From NCBI RefSeq assembly GCF_002409645.1, contig NZ_DHNR01000001.1, positions 80,644-103,015 on the forward strand: a stretch of DNA of 22,372 nt, written 5' to 3'. This stretch comes from Acetobacter sp. UBA5411 (GTDB lineage: Bacteria; Pseudomonadota; Alphaproteobacteria; Acetobacterales; Acetobacteraceae). How positions within the stretch are numbered: position 1 is the first letter of the stretch; each line of letters begins with the position of its first letter. The position numbers and the translations under genes are program-made. This document shows positions 1-8,851 of this stretch, piece after piece. A model generated the notes under the pieces. The model was given only the letters and a program-made list of their open reading frames with translations, ran no database searches and was not told the origin of the DNA.

Positions 1-38
1 AGGACGGCTTTGGTCAGGTCTGCGTCAGCTTTTGTCAT
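1..38 (-). CDS. Start of an unidentified gene, cut by the window edge
   Basis: On the minus strand an ATG at 38-36 opens a frame reading MTKADADLTKAV up to the window edge. It overlaps the last 14 bases of the upstream mscS-like gene (stop at 27-25), a typical arrangement for co-transcribed, coupled genes. The only ribosome-binding hint is a weak GGAAAA stretch about 10 bases upstream. Twelve residues are too few to name a family, and a chance frame is possible. Confidence 0.35.
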   Translation of the reverse strand, partial: MTKADADLTKAV

Positions 39-2634
39 GATCAGGTTTTTCCGCAGAGTCCTCAACAGGTTTGTCTGACTCTGTTGCAGGCGAGGGGGGA
101 GTATTCACGTTCGCAGCATGCCCGTCAGTCGGAGTCTGGAGCTCTCCCGAAATGGCGAGTGAGGTGCCCGGTGCGGATGCCGTGTAGGAGGTCGGAGTAT
201 AGAACTTGATGTTCGCAGCCGCCATGCGATTGGCGATCCGCTTGTAGAATTCGCGCTGGACTTTCCACTTCATCATGGCGGCGGTCCGGATGGAGCCGAC
301 CATCACCGCACCGTTGGAATCAGACTTGTCCACACCAAGGTCGTTGTAATCGGAGTAGATGATCGTCTTGAACGCATCCTCCTTGCGCATCTCCTTGACG
401 GTGTCCGCCATGACTTTCACCACGCGCGGAATATCCTCGGACAGATCGACCGTCTGATTGACGATGATCTGGTTGAAGTCGCGTCCGGTGTTGGCGATGG
501 ATGTGACGGAGGAGAACGGAATGATGTGTAGATCGCCATTGATCGCACGCACGCGCACGGTCCGGATGGAGAGATGCTCGACTGTTCCGGACACACCGCC
601 CGTGGTCACCCAGTCACCTACCTGAATGGCGTCTTCAACGAGCATGAAGAAGCCGGTGATGAAGTCCTTCACCAAGCTCTGGGAACCGAAGGCGATGGCC
701 GCACCCATGATACCTGCACCAGTGAGCAGCGGTGCCACATTGATGCCGATCTGCGAGAGGCTGGTGACCAGCACGATGATGATGATGAGCGCCAGCATGA
801 CGGTACGAATGATCGGCAGCACCGTCTTAAGACGGGTCGCACGCATGCCCTGACCGGTCTTGCTGAATTTCTCCAGCTGACGGTTCAGGAGGGCGTTGAC
901 CACTTCCCAAATTGTCGCAGCGACCGACAGCGCGACCGCAAGCGTTACGACCGCACCAAGCAGACGGGAACCGAGCGGGCTGGAGAAGAAGAAGTGAACG
1001 CTGTTGATGCCCCATGATTCAGTCAGGCCAACAAAACCGACGAACACGATCAAGGCCGTCAGCGCACCGCGCACGAAGGGATAGTAACGGTCCGCACGTT
1101 CCTGAATTTCAGGGTGCTTCTGGGCAAGCTGCGGATCGATACGGAACAGACGATCCTGCCAGCCATAAGCCAGCACAGCGAGAAGGCGGGTCACGGCGAC
1201 GATGAGAACCGTCAGGAACGTCGTGCGCAGAATCCAGTCATATCCGCCACGAAGATGGGCAGCCCAGACAAGCCACAGCGCCGCATCCAGAAAGAGCGCC
1301 GGAATCCACCAGAAATGCGCCAGCGTGAGCATGAACGACCAGAAGCCATTCTTGATCTTCGCCTGTTTGGGCGTGATGGTTTTCGCAACGATGGGACGAA
1401 GTCGCCAGATGAAGATGGCGATGAGAATGTGCTCGATCAGAATGACCGCGCGGATCATCGCTTCCGTGCCGCGGTTGGAAAGGTCGAACTCTCCACCCAG
1501 TACGGACAGGCAGACGACGATGGACGGCGCGGCGACAAGGAAGTTCCACCAGCGCGTCAGCATACGTGCCGTGCTGTCGGACACCGGCGCCAGACGGATC
1601 ATCGGAGAACGCGGAGCCAGTGCCGATTCCAGAAGCACGAACAGGAAACGGGCAACCGCGTAGGCTTCAGCCAGAGTTTCCGTAACGGTTTCCGCCTGTG
1701 CCGTGTCGGTGGCGAGAGCCGAGCCCGCCATGGCCACGCCCAGAAACAGAAGAACAGGCAGTAGCTTGAGCCCGAAATGTCCCAGCGCGTATGGCACACG
1801 GGACAGGAATTTCAGTGTCTCGATCTGACGACGCTGGTCATCCGCACGGGTTTTGAGAGTGTTGATTTCCTCTTTCTGGTCGCCGTTCGCTTTCGCCAGA
1901 GCCGCCGCTTTTATGTCGGCGTTCTGATCAGCTTCATCCTTGGCGATATCAGCATCAGCGGGATCTTGCGCCGGCTGGGAAGCATTTTCCCGTTTCTCAC
2001 GCAGTTCCGCACGGAGAGTTACGCTACGCAGGGGTTTGCGAAGGAGCAGAGATGTGCCCCATTCAACCAGCATGGCGACGATAATCACCAGTCCGGCGCG
2101 CCAGAATGTGCCGAGAAGCAGTGCGCGGGTCTGTGGATTGGAAATTTCCGCGTCGAACCATGTTCCGACTGTTTTCAGATCGGAGAACAGTCCCAGAAAG
2201 TTACCGAGATAGCTGCGGAGAGTCAGCTTCAGGGAGGAAACGCTGGACATCAGATCGCTGTGAAGGACCACCGCGTTCTGGGACACCACGGCATCGCCAG
2301 TTGCCGCCGGAGCGGCTGGCTTCGCAGCCTGTGGTGTCGCGGAAACCCCCTTCGCCATGAGGGAGAGGGTGTGGGTAAAGTCGTCTCTCTGCTTCGGATC
2401 GTTCAGCACATTCAGCAGTTGCTGTGCTTCCTTGGGAGAAAGCGCGGCATTATTGCCGGAAGGAGCTGGTGCAGCCTTGCTGTCCGCCGCCAGAGCGCTG
2501 TGCGTGACGGGAAATATCAGCAGAGCGGCGGCAAAAAGCCAGCAGATCAGGATGTTCAGGGAGAGGTTTCGTCGCGATGATGATCGCTCAATGACCGGGG
2601 TGATGGAACGATGATCCGCGTTATTCACCTGCAT
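25..2634 (-). CDS. MscS-family mechanosensitive ion channel, long form
   Basis: Encodes an 869-residue inner-membrane channel expected to open under membrane tension and release solutes during osmotic downshock. Residues 24-50 form a signal peptide or first membrane segment ending in ALAA. Several hydrophobic segments follow (about 175-197, 284-305, 366-380, 393-410, 436-460, 470-490, 520-537, 558-580 and 608-628). The MscS core is at about 632-715: the Gly/Ala-rich pore helix (GAGIMGAAIAFGSQ), then LVKDFITGFF and VGDWV of the beta domain. A charged, Ala/Asp-rich probable coiled coil spans 205-275. The length greatly exceeds the roughly 290 residues of minimal MscS and resembles multi-TM MscK/YbdG-like members; which subfamily is unclear. 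GAGGTG lies 8 bases before the ATG. It lies 91 bases downstream of the RDD gene on the same strand. The C-terminal tail after about 800 is low-complexity (Pro/Thr/Asp-rich). Confidence 0.9.
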   Translation of the reverse strand: MQVNNADHRSITPVIERSSSRRNLSLNILICWLFAAALLIFPVTHSALAADSKAAPAPSGNNAALSPKEAQQLLNVLNDPKQRDDFTHTLSLMAKGVSATPQAAKPAAPAATGDAVVSQNAVVLHSDLMSSVSSLKLTLRSYLGNFLGLFSDLKTVGTWFDAEISNPQTRALLLGTFWRAGLVIIVAMLVEWGTSLLLRKPLRSVTLRAELREKRENASQPAQDPADADIAKDEADQNADIKAAALAKANGDQKEEINTLKTRADDQRRQIETLKFLSRVPYALGHFGLKLLPVLLFLGVAMAGSALATDTAQAETVTETLAEAYAVARFLFVLLESALAPRSPMIRLAPVSDSTARMLTRWWNFLVAAPSIVVCLSVLGGEFDLSNRGTEAMIRAVILIEHILIAIFIWRLRPIVAKTITPKQAKIKNGFWSFMLTLAHFWWIPALFLDAALWLVWAAHLRGGYDWILRTTFLTVLIVAVTRLLAVLAYGWQDRLFRIDPQLAQKHPEIQERADRYYPFVRGALTALIVFVGFVGLTESWGINSVHFFFSSPLGSRLLGAVVTLAVALSVAATIWEVVNALLNRQLEKFSKTGQGMRATRLKTVLPIIRTVMLALIIIIVLVTSLSQIGINVAPLLTGAGIMGAAIAFGSQSLVKDFITGFFMLVEDAIQVGDWVTTGGVSGTVEHLSIRTVRVRAINGDLHIIPFSSVTSIANTGRDFNQIIVNQTVDLSEDIPRVVKVMADTVKEMRKEDAFKTIIYSDYNDLGVDKSDSNGAVMVGSIRTAAMMKWKVQREFYKRIANRMAAANIKFYTPTSYTASAPGTSLAISGELQTPTDGHAANVNTPPSPATESDKPVEDSAEKPDHDKS

Positions 2635-2686
2635 CCTGTATTCACCTCATATGGGTTTTGTTGTCTGTTTTTTGGTACGAGTCTTG

Positions 2687-2716
2687 CTGATCCGGATCAA
2701 GGGAAGTCCGGATCAG
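2687..2716 (-). promoter_or_regulatory. Perfect 10-bp inverted repeat between the RDD and mscS-like genes
   Basis: CTGATCCGGA at 2687-2696 is mirrored by TCCGGATCAG at 2707-2716 around a 10-base spacer. It lies just after the RDD stop and about 50 bases before the mscS-like start. No T-run follows on either strand, so it is not a classical intrinsic terminator. It could be a U-less terminator, an mRNA-stabilising hairpin, or an operator for the mscS-like gene. Confidence 0.5.
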
Positions 2717-2725
2717 GGATAAATG

Positions 2726-3334
2726 TCAGCCAGCGCCGTCAAAGCGCACGATCCGTTCCCGGCGTAGAACCAGCGTGCGGGCGACCATATCGTGCAGTCC
2801 CTGTTTACGCGGGGTAAAGGCGACCATGATCACGCCAATGAACAGGACGGGAAAAGATACGAACATTTTGACCAGATTGCGGACGAGAGACCGCAACAGC
2901 GAGATGCGATTTCCCGCCAGGTCACTGACACGCAGTCCCAGAACCAGCTTTCCGAGTGTGCCGCGAAGCGGCGAGGCTTCGAGCAGAACGAAGTAGAGCA
3001 ACTGGAACAGCAGAAAATGCGTGCCCGTGTCGTGGACCTCCACATGCGGCCACGGCATGTGAAAGCTGGAGGAAAAATCGGTGTCTCGAAAGGCGACCTG
3101 ATAGGACGGGGTGTCACCCTGCCACTCTTCCAACCGGATGGTCGGCAGCGTGAAAATGCCGACGACAAGACTGACAACACTCAGCAGAAAGTAATCCAGC
3201 ACGGCGGCGGCTGTGCGCACCCAGAAACCGGCATAGGCCAGCATCCGGCCATCGGGCGTCAGACTGCCTGCTCCGCCGACAATGCCTGTCTGCACAGGCG
3301 GCGCACCCCAGCCGGGAGGAAGAGAATCAGACAT
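2726..3334 (-). CDS. RDD family membrane protein
   Basis: A 202-residue membrane protein of the RDD family. The family signature is visible: an Arg in GFWVRTAAAVLDYFLL (about residues 37-52), with an Asp in the same first helix and another Asp in the later segment LVLGLRVSDLAG. Hydrophobic segments lie at about 42-65, 105-125 and 155-175. Members of this family have been linked to ion or osmolyte transport in some bacteria, but the substrate here is unknown. The ATG is set by AGGAG at 3346-3342, which overlaps the last codons of argJ; only three bases separate the argJ stop from this start, so translation is very likely coupled to argJ. The neighbouring mscS-like gene suggests an osmotic or membrane role, but this is inference. 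The N terminus is Pro/Gly-rich. Confidence 0.85.
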   Translation of the reverse strand: MSDSLPPGWGAPPVQTGIVGGAGSLTPDGRMLAYAGFWVRTAAAVLDYFLLSVVSLVVGIFTLPTIRLEEWQGDTPSYQVAFRDTDFSSSFHMPWPHVEVHDTGTHFLLFQLLYFVLLEASPLRGTLGKLVLGLRVSDLAGNRISLLRSLVRNLVKMFVSFPVLFIGVIMVAFTPRKQGLHDMVARTLVLRRERIVRFDGAG

Positions 3335-3337
3335 GAA

Positions 3338-4573
3338 TCAGCTCCTGTAAGAGCCATTGATATCGATGTAGCCATGCGTCAGATCGCAGGTCCAAACGGT
3401 CGATTTGCCGTCGCCGAGACCCAGATCCACGTCGATATCGATGTCCTGCCCCTTCATGTGGGCAACAACCGGCGTTTCATCATAGCCTTCGACAACCGTT
3501 CCCTCGCGGGCGATGGTGACACCACCGATCGCAACAGCCAGCAGGTCGCGATCCGCTGGCTCGCCGCATTTTCCGACAGCCATGACGACGCGTCCCCAGT
3601 TGGCGTCTTCCCCTGCAATGGCGGTTTTGACTAGCGGGGAGTCAGCAATGGCCTTCGCAACGGTACGGGCGGACTGATCGGATACAGCGCCGGTTACGCG
3701 GACACGGATCTGCTTGGTAGCGCCTTCACCGTCGCGGACCACCATCAGCGCCAGTTCAAGCAGCAGGTCGTTGAGGGCTTTTCGGAAGGCGGCAAGACGA
3801 GGATCATCAGCGTTGTTCACGGCCTGATTGCCGGCTTTTCCTGTTGCGAAAAGCAGCACCATGTCAGAGGTCGAGGTGTCCGAGTCGACCGTGATGGCAT
3901 TGAAACTGTGGACCGTGCCGGAGGACAGCATGGCTTGTACGACCGAAGCCGGGAGGGCCGCGTCAGTCGCGACGAACGAGAGCATCGTCGCCATGTCGGG
4001 AGCGATCATGCCGCTTCCTTTGGCGATGCCCTGAATGGTCACGGGAACACCGTCGATCTCTGTTTTCCGGACGGCCGCCTTGGGGAAGGTGTCGGTCGTC
4101 ATGATGCCGCGTGCCGCCGCTTCCCAACTGTTTTCGGTCAGAGCTCCATGCAGGGCGGGGAGGGTCGCTGTGATACGATCGGCAGGAAGCACCTCGCCGA
4201 TGACGCCGGTAGAGGCAAGAAAGACTTCCGTGGCAGGGCAGCCAGCCAGCTTGGCTTCTGCTTCCGCTGTGGCCCGGCAGGTTTCAACGCCAGCCTTGCC
4301 TGTGAAGACATTGGCGTTACCGGCGTTGACTACGAGCGCCCGGGCCAGACCTCCCTTGAGCGCCGTGCGTGACCAGTCCACCGGCGCTCCGGGACATTTC
4401 GACTTGGTGAACACGCCGCCAACCGTCGTTCCGGCATCGAATTCGGCGACGACCAGATCTGTGCGTCCCTTGTAGCGGATGCCCGCAGCCACAGCGCCAA
4501 GGCGCACGCCCGGAACGGTGCCGAGAGCAGGCAAAGGCGAGGCGAGGGGAGAGACGGGCAGAGGCTGGGCCAT
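3338..4573 (-). CDS. argJ: Bifunctional ornithine acetyltransferase / N-acetylglutamate synthase ArgJ
   Basis: Encodes a 411-residue cytoplasmic enzyme of the cyclic arginine pathway. It moves the acetyl group from N-acetylornithine to glutamate and, in bifunctional members, also makes N-acetylglutamate from acetyl-CoA. The self-cleavage motif KGSGMIAPDMATML is intact. By family knowledge the chain is cut between Ala195 and Thr196, with Thr196 the N-terminal nucleophile of the beta subunit. The oxyanion-hole segment STGVIG is at 121-126. The C terminus INGSYRS is of the usual family type, and the length is normal. AAGG lies about 9 bases before the ATG. The RDD gene follows after three bases. 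The upstream parvulin gene is separated by a terminator, so argJ probably has its own promoter at 4574-4650. Whether this copy is mono- or bifunctional cannot be told by eye. Confidence 0.97.
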   Translation of the reverse strand: MAQPLPVSPLASPLPALGTVPGVRLGAVAAGIRYKGRTDLVVAEFDAGTTVGGVFTKSKCPGAPVDWSRTALKGGLARALVVNAGNANVFTGKAGVETCRATAEAEAKLAGCPATEVFLASTGVIGEVLPADRITATLPALHGALTENSWEAAARGIMTTDTFPKAAVRKTEIDGVPVTIQGIAKGSGMIAPDMATMLSFVATDAALPASVVQAMLSSGTVHSFNAITVDSDTSTSDMVLLFATGKAGNQAVNNADDPRLAAFRKALNDLLLELALMVVRDGEGATKQIRVRVTGAVSDQSARTVAKAIADSPLVKTAIAGEDANWGRVVMAVGKCGEPADRDLLAVAIGGVTIAREGTVVEGYDETPVVAHMKGQDIDIDVDLGLGDGKSTVWTCDLTHGYIDINGSYRS

Positions 4574-4604
4574 CGGGACGAACCTTGATGCAGGGATGGG
4601 ACGG

Positions 4605-4621
4605 CAGGACCAACAGTCCTG
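4605..4621 (-). promoter_or_regulatory. Small inverted repeat in the argJ leader
   Basis: CAGGAC and GTCCTG flank a five-base spacer, about 32 bases upstream of the argJ start and downstream of the preceding terminator. It could be a leader hairpin or an operator half-site pair. No supporting promoter boxes were recognised, and six-base arms can arise by chance. Confidence 0.25.
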
Positions 4622-4644
4622 AAATCTGGAAAAGCAGGATGTAA

Positions 4645-4683
4645 ACGAAAAAAGGAAGAACGCCGAGGAGACGTTCTTCCTTT
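4645..4683 (-). terminator. Intrinsic terminator after the parvulin gene
   Basis: A perfect 12-bp stem (4651-4662 with 4672-4683) encloses a 9-base loop. On the minus strand it is followed by a T-rich run, TTTTTTCGTTT when the end of the stem is included. It sits about 47 bases after the stop of the minus-strand PPIase gene and ends that transcript before argJ. Confidence 0.85.
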
Positions 4684-4729
4684 GTCTTTACCGCAAGCTG
4701 TCAGGGGAGGCCATAAGGCCCCCGACTGA

Positions 4730-5704
4730 TTATTTCGCGGGAGAGGCTGTCGGGTTGCCAGCGATAGCAGGCTGCGCACCTTCCGGAACCGGCTTGCCGT
4801 CAGGACCAAAGCGGACGATCTTCACGGCGGAAGTGGCCTTATCAACCGCAGCGCGGACGTCCTGCTGGATCAGCTGCTGACGGATCTTGTCCTTGACTTC
4901 GTCTTCCTTCGGCACCGGCACCGTGCGGTCGGCCAGAACCTGAATGACGTGATAGCCGAACTGGCTCTTCACCGGTGTCTGGCTGTAGGTGCCCGGCTTC
5001 ATGGCGAAAGCGGCGTCAGAGAAGGCCGGAACCATGTCGCCTTTCTTGAACCAGCCAAGGTCGCCGCCATTGTTCTTGGCGCTGCCCTTGTCGGTCGAGA
5101 GGCTCTCAGCCAGCGTGCCGAAGTTGGCGCCGCCCTTGAGCTTCTTGATGACGTCCTGAGCTTCAGCCTCGGTCTTCACGAGGATATGGCGCGCATGCAC
5201 CTCTTTCTCGGGAGTCTTGTTGGCGTAGTTCTTCTGGTAATAGTCGTGAATTGCCGCGTCCGTCAGCTGGGGCACAACCTGACGGGACAGCCATGCATTC
5301 TGGAGAGCCGTGTTGGCGGCGGCTTCCATAGCGGTTTTCACTTCAGCATCGTTCTGAAGGTTATCCTTGCGCGCCGCAATCTGGATCGCCTTCTGATCGA
5401 CGGCCTGATTGACCAGCATCGGGAAGATCATGTTCTGCGGCAGCTGACGAAGCTGCGGCGGCATGTTGGCCGCTGACTTGCGGATGTCGTCGAGCGTAAT
5501 CTTCTCACCGTTGACGGTGGCGATCACGCTGTTCGGGTCCATCGGGGCCTGGGCAGGAGCGGGCTGCGCGGCTCCACCAGCTGCCGGTGCTGCAGACGCT
5601 GGCGCATCAGCCGCATGTGCGCCGTGCACACTGACAGAGGAAAGGAGGGTGGAAGCAAACAGGGCTGTCGCTGCAAAAAACGTGCCCGAGCTGGAAAAAC
5701 GCAT
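4730..5704 (-). CDS. Secreted parvulin-type peptidylprolyl isomerase (PpiC/PrsA/SurA-like)
   Basis: A 324-residue periplasmic folding factor that isomerises prolyl bonds in exported proteins. Residues 1-31 form a signal peptide (MRFSSSG, hydrophobic core, then HGAHA before the cut), followed by a Pro/Ala-rich linker (35-57). A SurA-N-like helical region spans about 58-160. One parvulin domain lies at about 168-260: it opens with HARHILVK, then GGDLGWF and FSDAAFAM, and ends with SQFGYHVIQVL. One domain only, so it resembles PpiC/PrsA more than two-domain SurA. No strong Shine-Dalgarno is seen, but the signal peptide fixes the start. The gene is divergent from secA across a 257-base spacer and is followed by a strong terminator. 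This parvulin/secA pairing with argJ nearby is a familiar alphaproteobacterial arrangement and fits a role downstream of Sec export. Confidence 0.93.
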   Translation of the reverse strand: MRFSSSGTFFAATALFASTLLSSVSVHGAHAADAPASAAPAAGGAAQPAPAQAPMDPNSVIATVNGEKITLDDIRKSAANMPPQLRQLPQNMIFPMLVNQAVDQKAIQIAARKDNLQNDAEVKTAMEAAANTALQNAWLSRQVVPQLTDAAIHDYYQKNYANKTPEKEVHARHILVKTEAEAQDVIKKLKGGANFGTLAESLSTDKGSAKNNGGDLGWFKKGDMVPAFSDAAFAMKPGTYSQTPVKSQFGYHVIQVLADRTVPVPKEDEVKDKIRQQLIQQDVRAAVDKATSAVKIVRFGPDGKPVPEGAQPAIAGNPTASPAK

Positions 5705-5961
5705 TAGTAAGAAACCCAGTGTGAACAGAATGGGCGCATCATGGCCGACCCGGAAGACACCCGCAAGGGCATGACGTAAGTCTGTTTTGTTAAGAAATAG
5801 CCACTTTCCGGAGGGCGTGTCGGGGCCATCGGTTGACCCTGAGCAATGGCGGCTTTATCTGAGGGAGCGCACACCGTCGGCTTTTCGGTCCCTGTCTGTG
5901 CTCCAGATGCAGGGCAGGAACGCGGGGTCGGCTCCGGGTGTGCTGTTCCGGAAAGGTCTTC

Positions 5962-8682
5962 ATGTTCGCCTCGCTTGCTCGCGCCCTCTTCGGCACCGCC
6001 AATGACCGTTCGCTCAAAGCGTTCCAGCGCCGTGTACCTGAAATCAATGCGCTCGAGCCAAGTGTCGCTGCGCTGGATGACGCCGCTCTTGCCCATAAAA
6101 CGGTAGAGTTCCGGGAACGTCTGGCTCAGGGCGAAACACTGGACGGTCTGCTGCCCGAAGCCTTCGCCGTTTGCCGGGAAGCCTCGAAACGCGTGCTGGG
6201 AATGCGTCACTTCGACGTGCAGCTTATTGGCGGCATGGTCCTGCATTCCGGAAAAATCGCTGAAATGCGTACCGGTGAAGGCAAGACCCTTGTTGCGACG
6301 CTGGCGGTTTATCTCAACGCGCTGAGCGGCAAGGGCGTGCATGTCGTTACGGTCAACGATTATCTGGCCCGCCGTGATGCCGAGGAAATGAGCAGGCTTT
6401 ACAGCTTCCTTGGGCTGACGACTGGTACGATCGTGCCGAACCTGCCGGATGAGGCGCGTCGTGCGGCTTATGCCTGTGACATTACCTACGGCACGAACAA
6501 CGAATTCGGTTTCGACTATCTCCGTGACAACATGAAATACCGGCTGGACGAGATGGTCCAGCGGCCTTTCAATCACGCCATCGTCGATGAAGTCGATTCC
6601 ATCCTGATCGATGAGGCCCGGACTCCGCTCATCATCTCCGGTCCGGCAGAAGACAGTTCAGAGCTTTATCGTGCCGTGGATGCGGTCATGGCCGAACTGG
6701 TCCGCGACCCGACGACTTACGATAAGGACGAGAAACTTCGCACGGCGATCCTGACGGAAGCTGGATCTGACAAGGTGGAAGAGCTGCTGCGCGCGTCTGG
6801 CGTGCTGAGTGATGGTGGTCTGTATGATGTGCAGAATGTGGCGGTTGTCCACCATGTGATGCAGTCGCTTCGCGCTCATACGCTATTCTCGCGGGATGTC
6901 GATTACATCGTCCGCGACGGCAAGGTGACCATCATTGATGAGTTCACCGGCCGTATGATGGATGGCCGTCGTTATTCGGACGGTCTGCATCAGGCTCTTG
7001 AGGCGAAGGAGCATGTCGAGGTCCAGCAGGAAAACCAGACGCTGGCCTCCATCACCTTCCAGAACTACTTCCGTCTCTATCCCAAGTTGTCCGGTATGAC
7101 CGGCACGGCGATGACGGAAGCAGATGAATTCGCGGAAATCTACAAGCTGGACGTGGTCGAGATTCCAACCAATCTCCCGGTCGCCCGCAAGGACACCGAT
7201 GACGAGATCTATCTTGACGAACCGCAGAAGTTCGCTGCTGTCGTCAAGCTGGTTGAGGAAGTCCACAAGGGCGGACAGCCCATCCTTGTCGGCACCACCT
7301 CGGTCGAGAAAAGTGAAGCGCTTTCGGCGCTGCTGAAGCGGAACAATATTCCGCACAATGTGCTCAACGCGCGTTTCCACGAGATGGAAGCGGCGATCGT
7401 GGCGCAAGCGGGTGCGCCAGGTGCGATCACCATCGCCACGAACATGGCTGGCCGCGGCACGGACATCAAACTCGGCGGCAATGTCGAGATGCGGATCCAG
7501 CAGGAACTGGGCCACATCACTGATCCCGCCGAACGCGAGGCTGCCGAGCAGGCCATCCGTGACGAGGTGGCGAAGAATCAGGCCATCGTGAAGGCTGCGG
7601 GCGGTCTGTATGTGATCGGCACCGAACGTCATGAGAGTCGGCGTATCGACAACCAGCTTCGTGGCCGCGCAGGACGTCAGGGCGACCCCGGAAACTCACG
7701 GTTCTTTGTCTCGCTTCAGGATGACCTGATGCGGATCTTCGGATCTGATCGCATGACCGGCATGCTCCAGAAGATGGGCATGCAGGACGGCGAGGCGATC
7801 GTGCATCCGTGGCTGAACAAGGCCCTTGAGCGCGCGCAGAAGAAGGTCGAAGCCCGTAACTTCGATATGCGCAAGAATACGCTCAAGTATGACGACGTCA
7901 TGAATGACCAGCGTAAGGAGGTTTACGCCCAGCGCCGTGAATTCATGATGCAGGACGATGTCGCGTCGCTCATCGTGGAAATGCGTGAGGAAGTGATCCT
8001 TTCTCTCGTTGATCGTTACATCCCGGAAAAGGCGTTTGCCGAACAGTGGCAGACTGCTGAACTGACTGAAGATGTGAAGCGTATCTTCAATCTCGATCTG
8101 CCGATCGCCGAATGGGCGACGGAAGACGGGATGGACAAGGAACAGGTCGCCGTCCGGATCGAGGATGCAGCGGCACAGGCGCAGGCTGTCCGAACCACGA
8201 ATTTCGGCCCGGAGATCATGCGGTATCTGGAAAAGCAGATCCTGCTGACCACGTTCGATTCCGTCTGGAAAGAGCATCTGCACGCACTGGATCAGCTTCG
8301 TCAGGGCATTGGTCTGCGGGCCTATGGCCAGAAAGATCCTCTGAACGAATACAAGCATGAAGCCTTCCAGCTTTTCACCTTCATGCTTGATGAGATGCGT
8401 GAACGCGTGATTACGCTTCTGGCCCGTGTGGAGATGGCACCGCCGCCGGAGCCGCATCCTCTGGAAGGTATCGGTGAGTTTCATCCCGATCCTCAAGTCG
8501 AGGGTTACACTTCGGAACCGGCGCAGTACACGGGCGCGCCAGCCGCCGTTACTGCGGAACCGCCGACCAGCGGCGCCATTCTGCCGGAAGATCCGTCCAC
8601 ATGGGGCGAGACACCGCGTAACTCGCTGTGTCCTTGCGGTTCGGGGCTGAAATACAAGCATTGTCACGGGCGACATGTCTGA
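5962..8682 (+). CDS. secA: Preprotein translocase ATPase SecA
   Basis: A 906-residue motor ATPase that drives preproteins through SecYEG. The ATG at 5962 is preferred over an in-frame GTG at 5938: it gives the family N terminus MFASLARALFG and has AAAGG about 5 bases upstream. Visible motifs are Walker A MRTGEGKT (102-109), Walker B/DEAD-type DEVD (209-212) within VDEVDSILIDEARTPL, TTSVEKSE, ATNMAGRGTDIKLGG, and the last helicase motif RRIDNQLRGRAGRQGDPG. The C terminus carries the zinc/SecB-binding tail with Cys890, Cys892, Cys901 and His902. Length and motifs are normal. It is divergent from a periplasmic PPIase gene and is followed by an intrinsic terminator. No SecM-like leader was recognised. 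Confidence 0.99.
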   Translation: MFASLARALFGTANDRSLKAFQRRVPEINALEPSVAALDDAALAHKTVEFRERLAQGETLDGLLPEAFAVCREASKRVLGMRHFDVQLIGGMVLHSGKIAEMRTGEGKTLVATLAVYLNALSGKGVHVVTVNDYLARRDAEEMSRLYSFLGLTTGTIVPNLPDEARRAAYACDITYGTNNEFGFDYLRDNMKYRLDEMVQRPFNHAIVDEVDSILIDEARTPLIISGPAEDSSELYRAVDAVMAELVRDPTTYDKDEKLRTAILTEAGSDKVEELLRASGVLSDGGLYDVQNVAVVHHVMQSLRAHTLFSRDVDYIVRDGKVTIIDEFTGRMMDGRRYSDGLHQALEAKEHVEVQQENQTLASITFQNYFRLYPKLSGMTGTAMTEADEFAEIYKLDVVEIPTNLPVARKDTDDEIYLDEPQKFAAVVKLVEEVHKGGQPILVGTTSVEKSEALSALLKRNNIPHNVLNARFHEMEAAIVAQAGAPGAITIATNMAGRGTDIKLGGNVEMRIQQELGHITDPAEREAAEQAIRDEVAKNQAIVKAAGGLYVIGTERHESRRIDNQLRGRAGRQGDPGNSRFFVSLQDDLMRIFGSDRMTGMLQKMGMQDGEAIVHPWLNKALERAQKKVEARNFDMRKNTLKYDDVMNDQRKEVYAQRREFMMQDDVASLIVEMREEVILSLVDRYIPEKAFAEQWQTAELTEDVKRIFNLDLPIAEWATEDGMDKEQVAVRIEDAAAQAQAVRTTNFGPEIMRYLEKQILLTTFDSVWKEHLHALDQLRQGIGLRAYGQKDPLNEYKHEAFQLFTFMLDEMRERVITLLARVEMAPPPEPHPLEGIGEFHPDPQVEGYTSEPAQYTGAPAAVTAEPPTSGAILPEDPSTWGETPRNSLCPCGSGLKYKHCHGRHV

Positions 8683-8700
8683 AGCCCGTTCTGGACATCC

Positions 8701-8723
8701 TCCGGGGCGCTGAAGCCGCCGGA
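8701..8723 (+). other. Stem-loop just after secA
   Basis: TCCGGGGC (8701-8708) pairs with GCCGCCGGA (8715-8723) with one bulged base and a six-base loop. It lies 18 bases past the secA stop and has no T-run. It probably acts with the stronger terminator just downstream or protects the mRNA 3' end. Confidence 0.35.
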
Positions 8724-8737
8724 TAGAAGACGCTTCC

Positions 8738-8767
8738 CTCCGGGCGCTATGTCGCTCGGGGAGTTTT
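8738..8767 (+). terminator. Probable intrinsic terminator of secA
   Basis: CTCCGGGCG (8738-8746) pairs with CGCTCGGGGAG (8753-8763), with one G-U pair and a two-base bulge, around a six-base loop. TTTT follows directly at 8764-8767. The position, 56 bases after secA and before yebC, fits termination of secA transcription. Confidence 0.6.
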
Positions 8768-8851
8768 CTGGCGGACGTCAGTCCCCATCGGTCCGGCCCC
8801 GTATAAGCCGACATTCATCCAGATATATTCAGTCAGAATGAGGACAGCGAG

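Noticed and set aside
5938..5961. An upstream GTG start for secA
   Set aside because: The ATG at 5962 gives the standard SecA N terminus and has AAAGG at suitable spacing.
5846..6106. An 86-codon frame across the secA start, considered as a SecM-like leader peptide
   Set aside because: It overlaps the secA coding region out of frame by about 145 bases, has no ribosome-binding site or signal peptide, and SecM is not expected in alphaproteobacteria.
7696..8814. A 372-codon minus-strand frame opposite the secA end
   Set aside because: It is antisense to conserved secA coding sequence, and its translation is rich in His, Arg and Gln, as expected for a shadow of a GC-rich gene.
8824..8829. TATATT as a -10 box for yebC
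   Set aside because: No acceptable -35 element lies 16-18 bases upstream, and the box is only 22 bases from the start codon.
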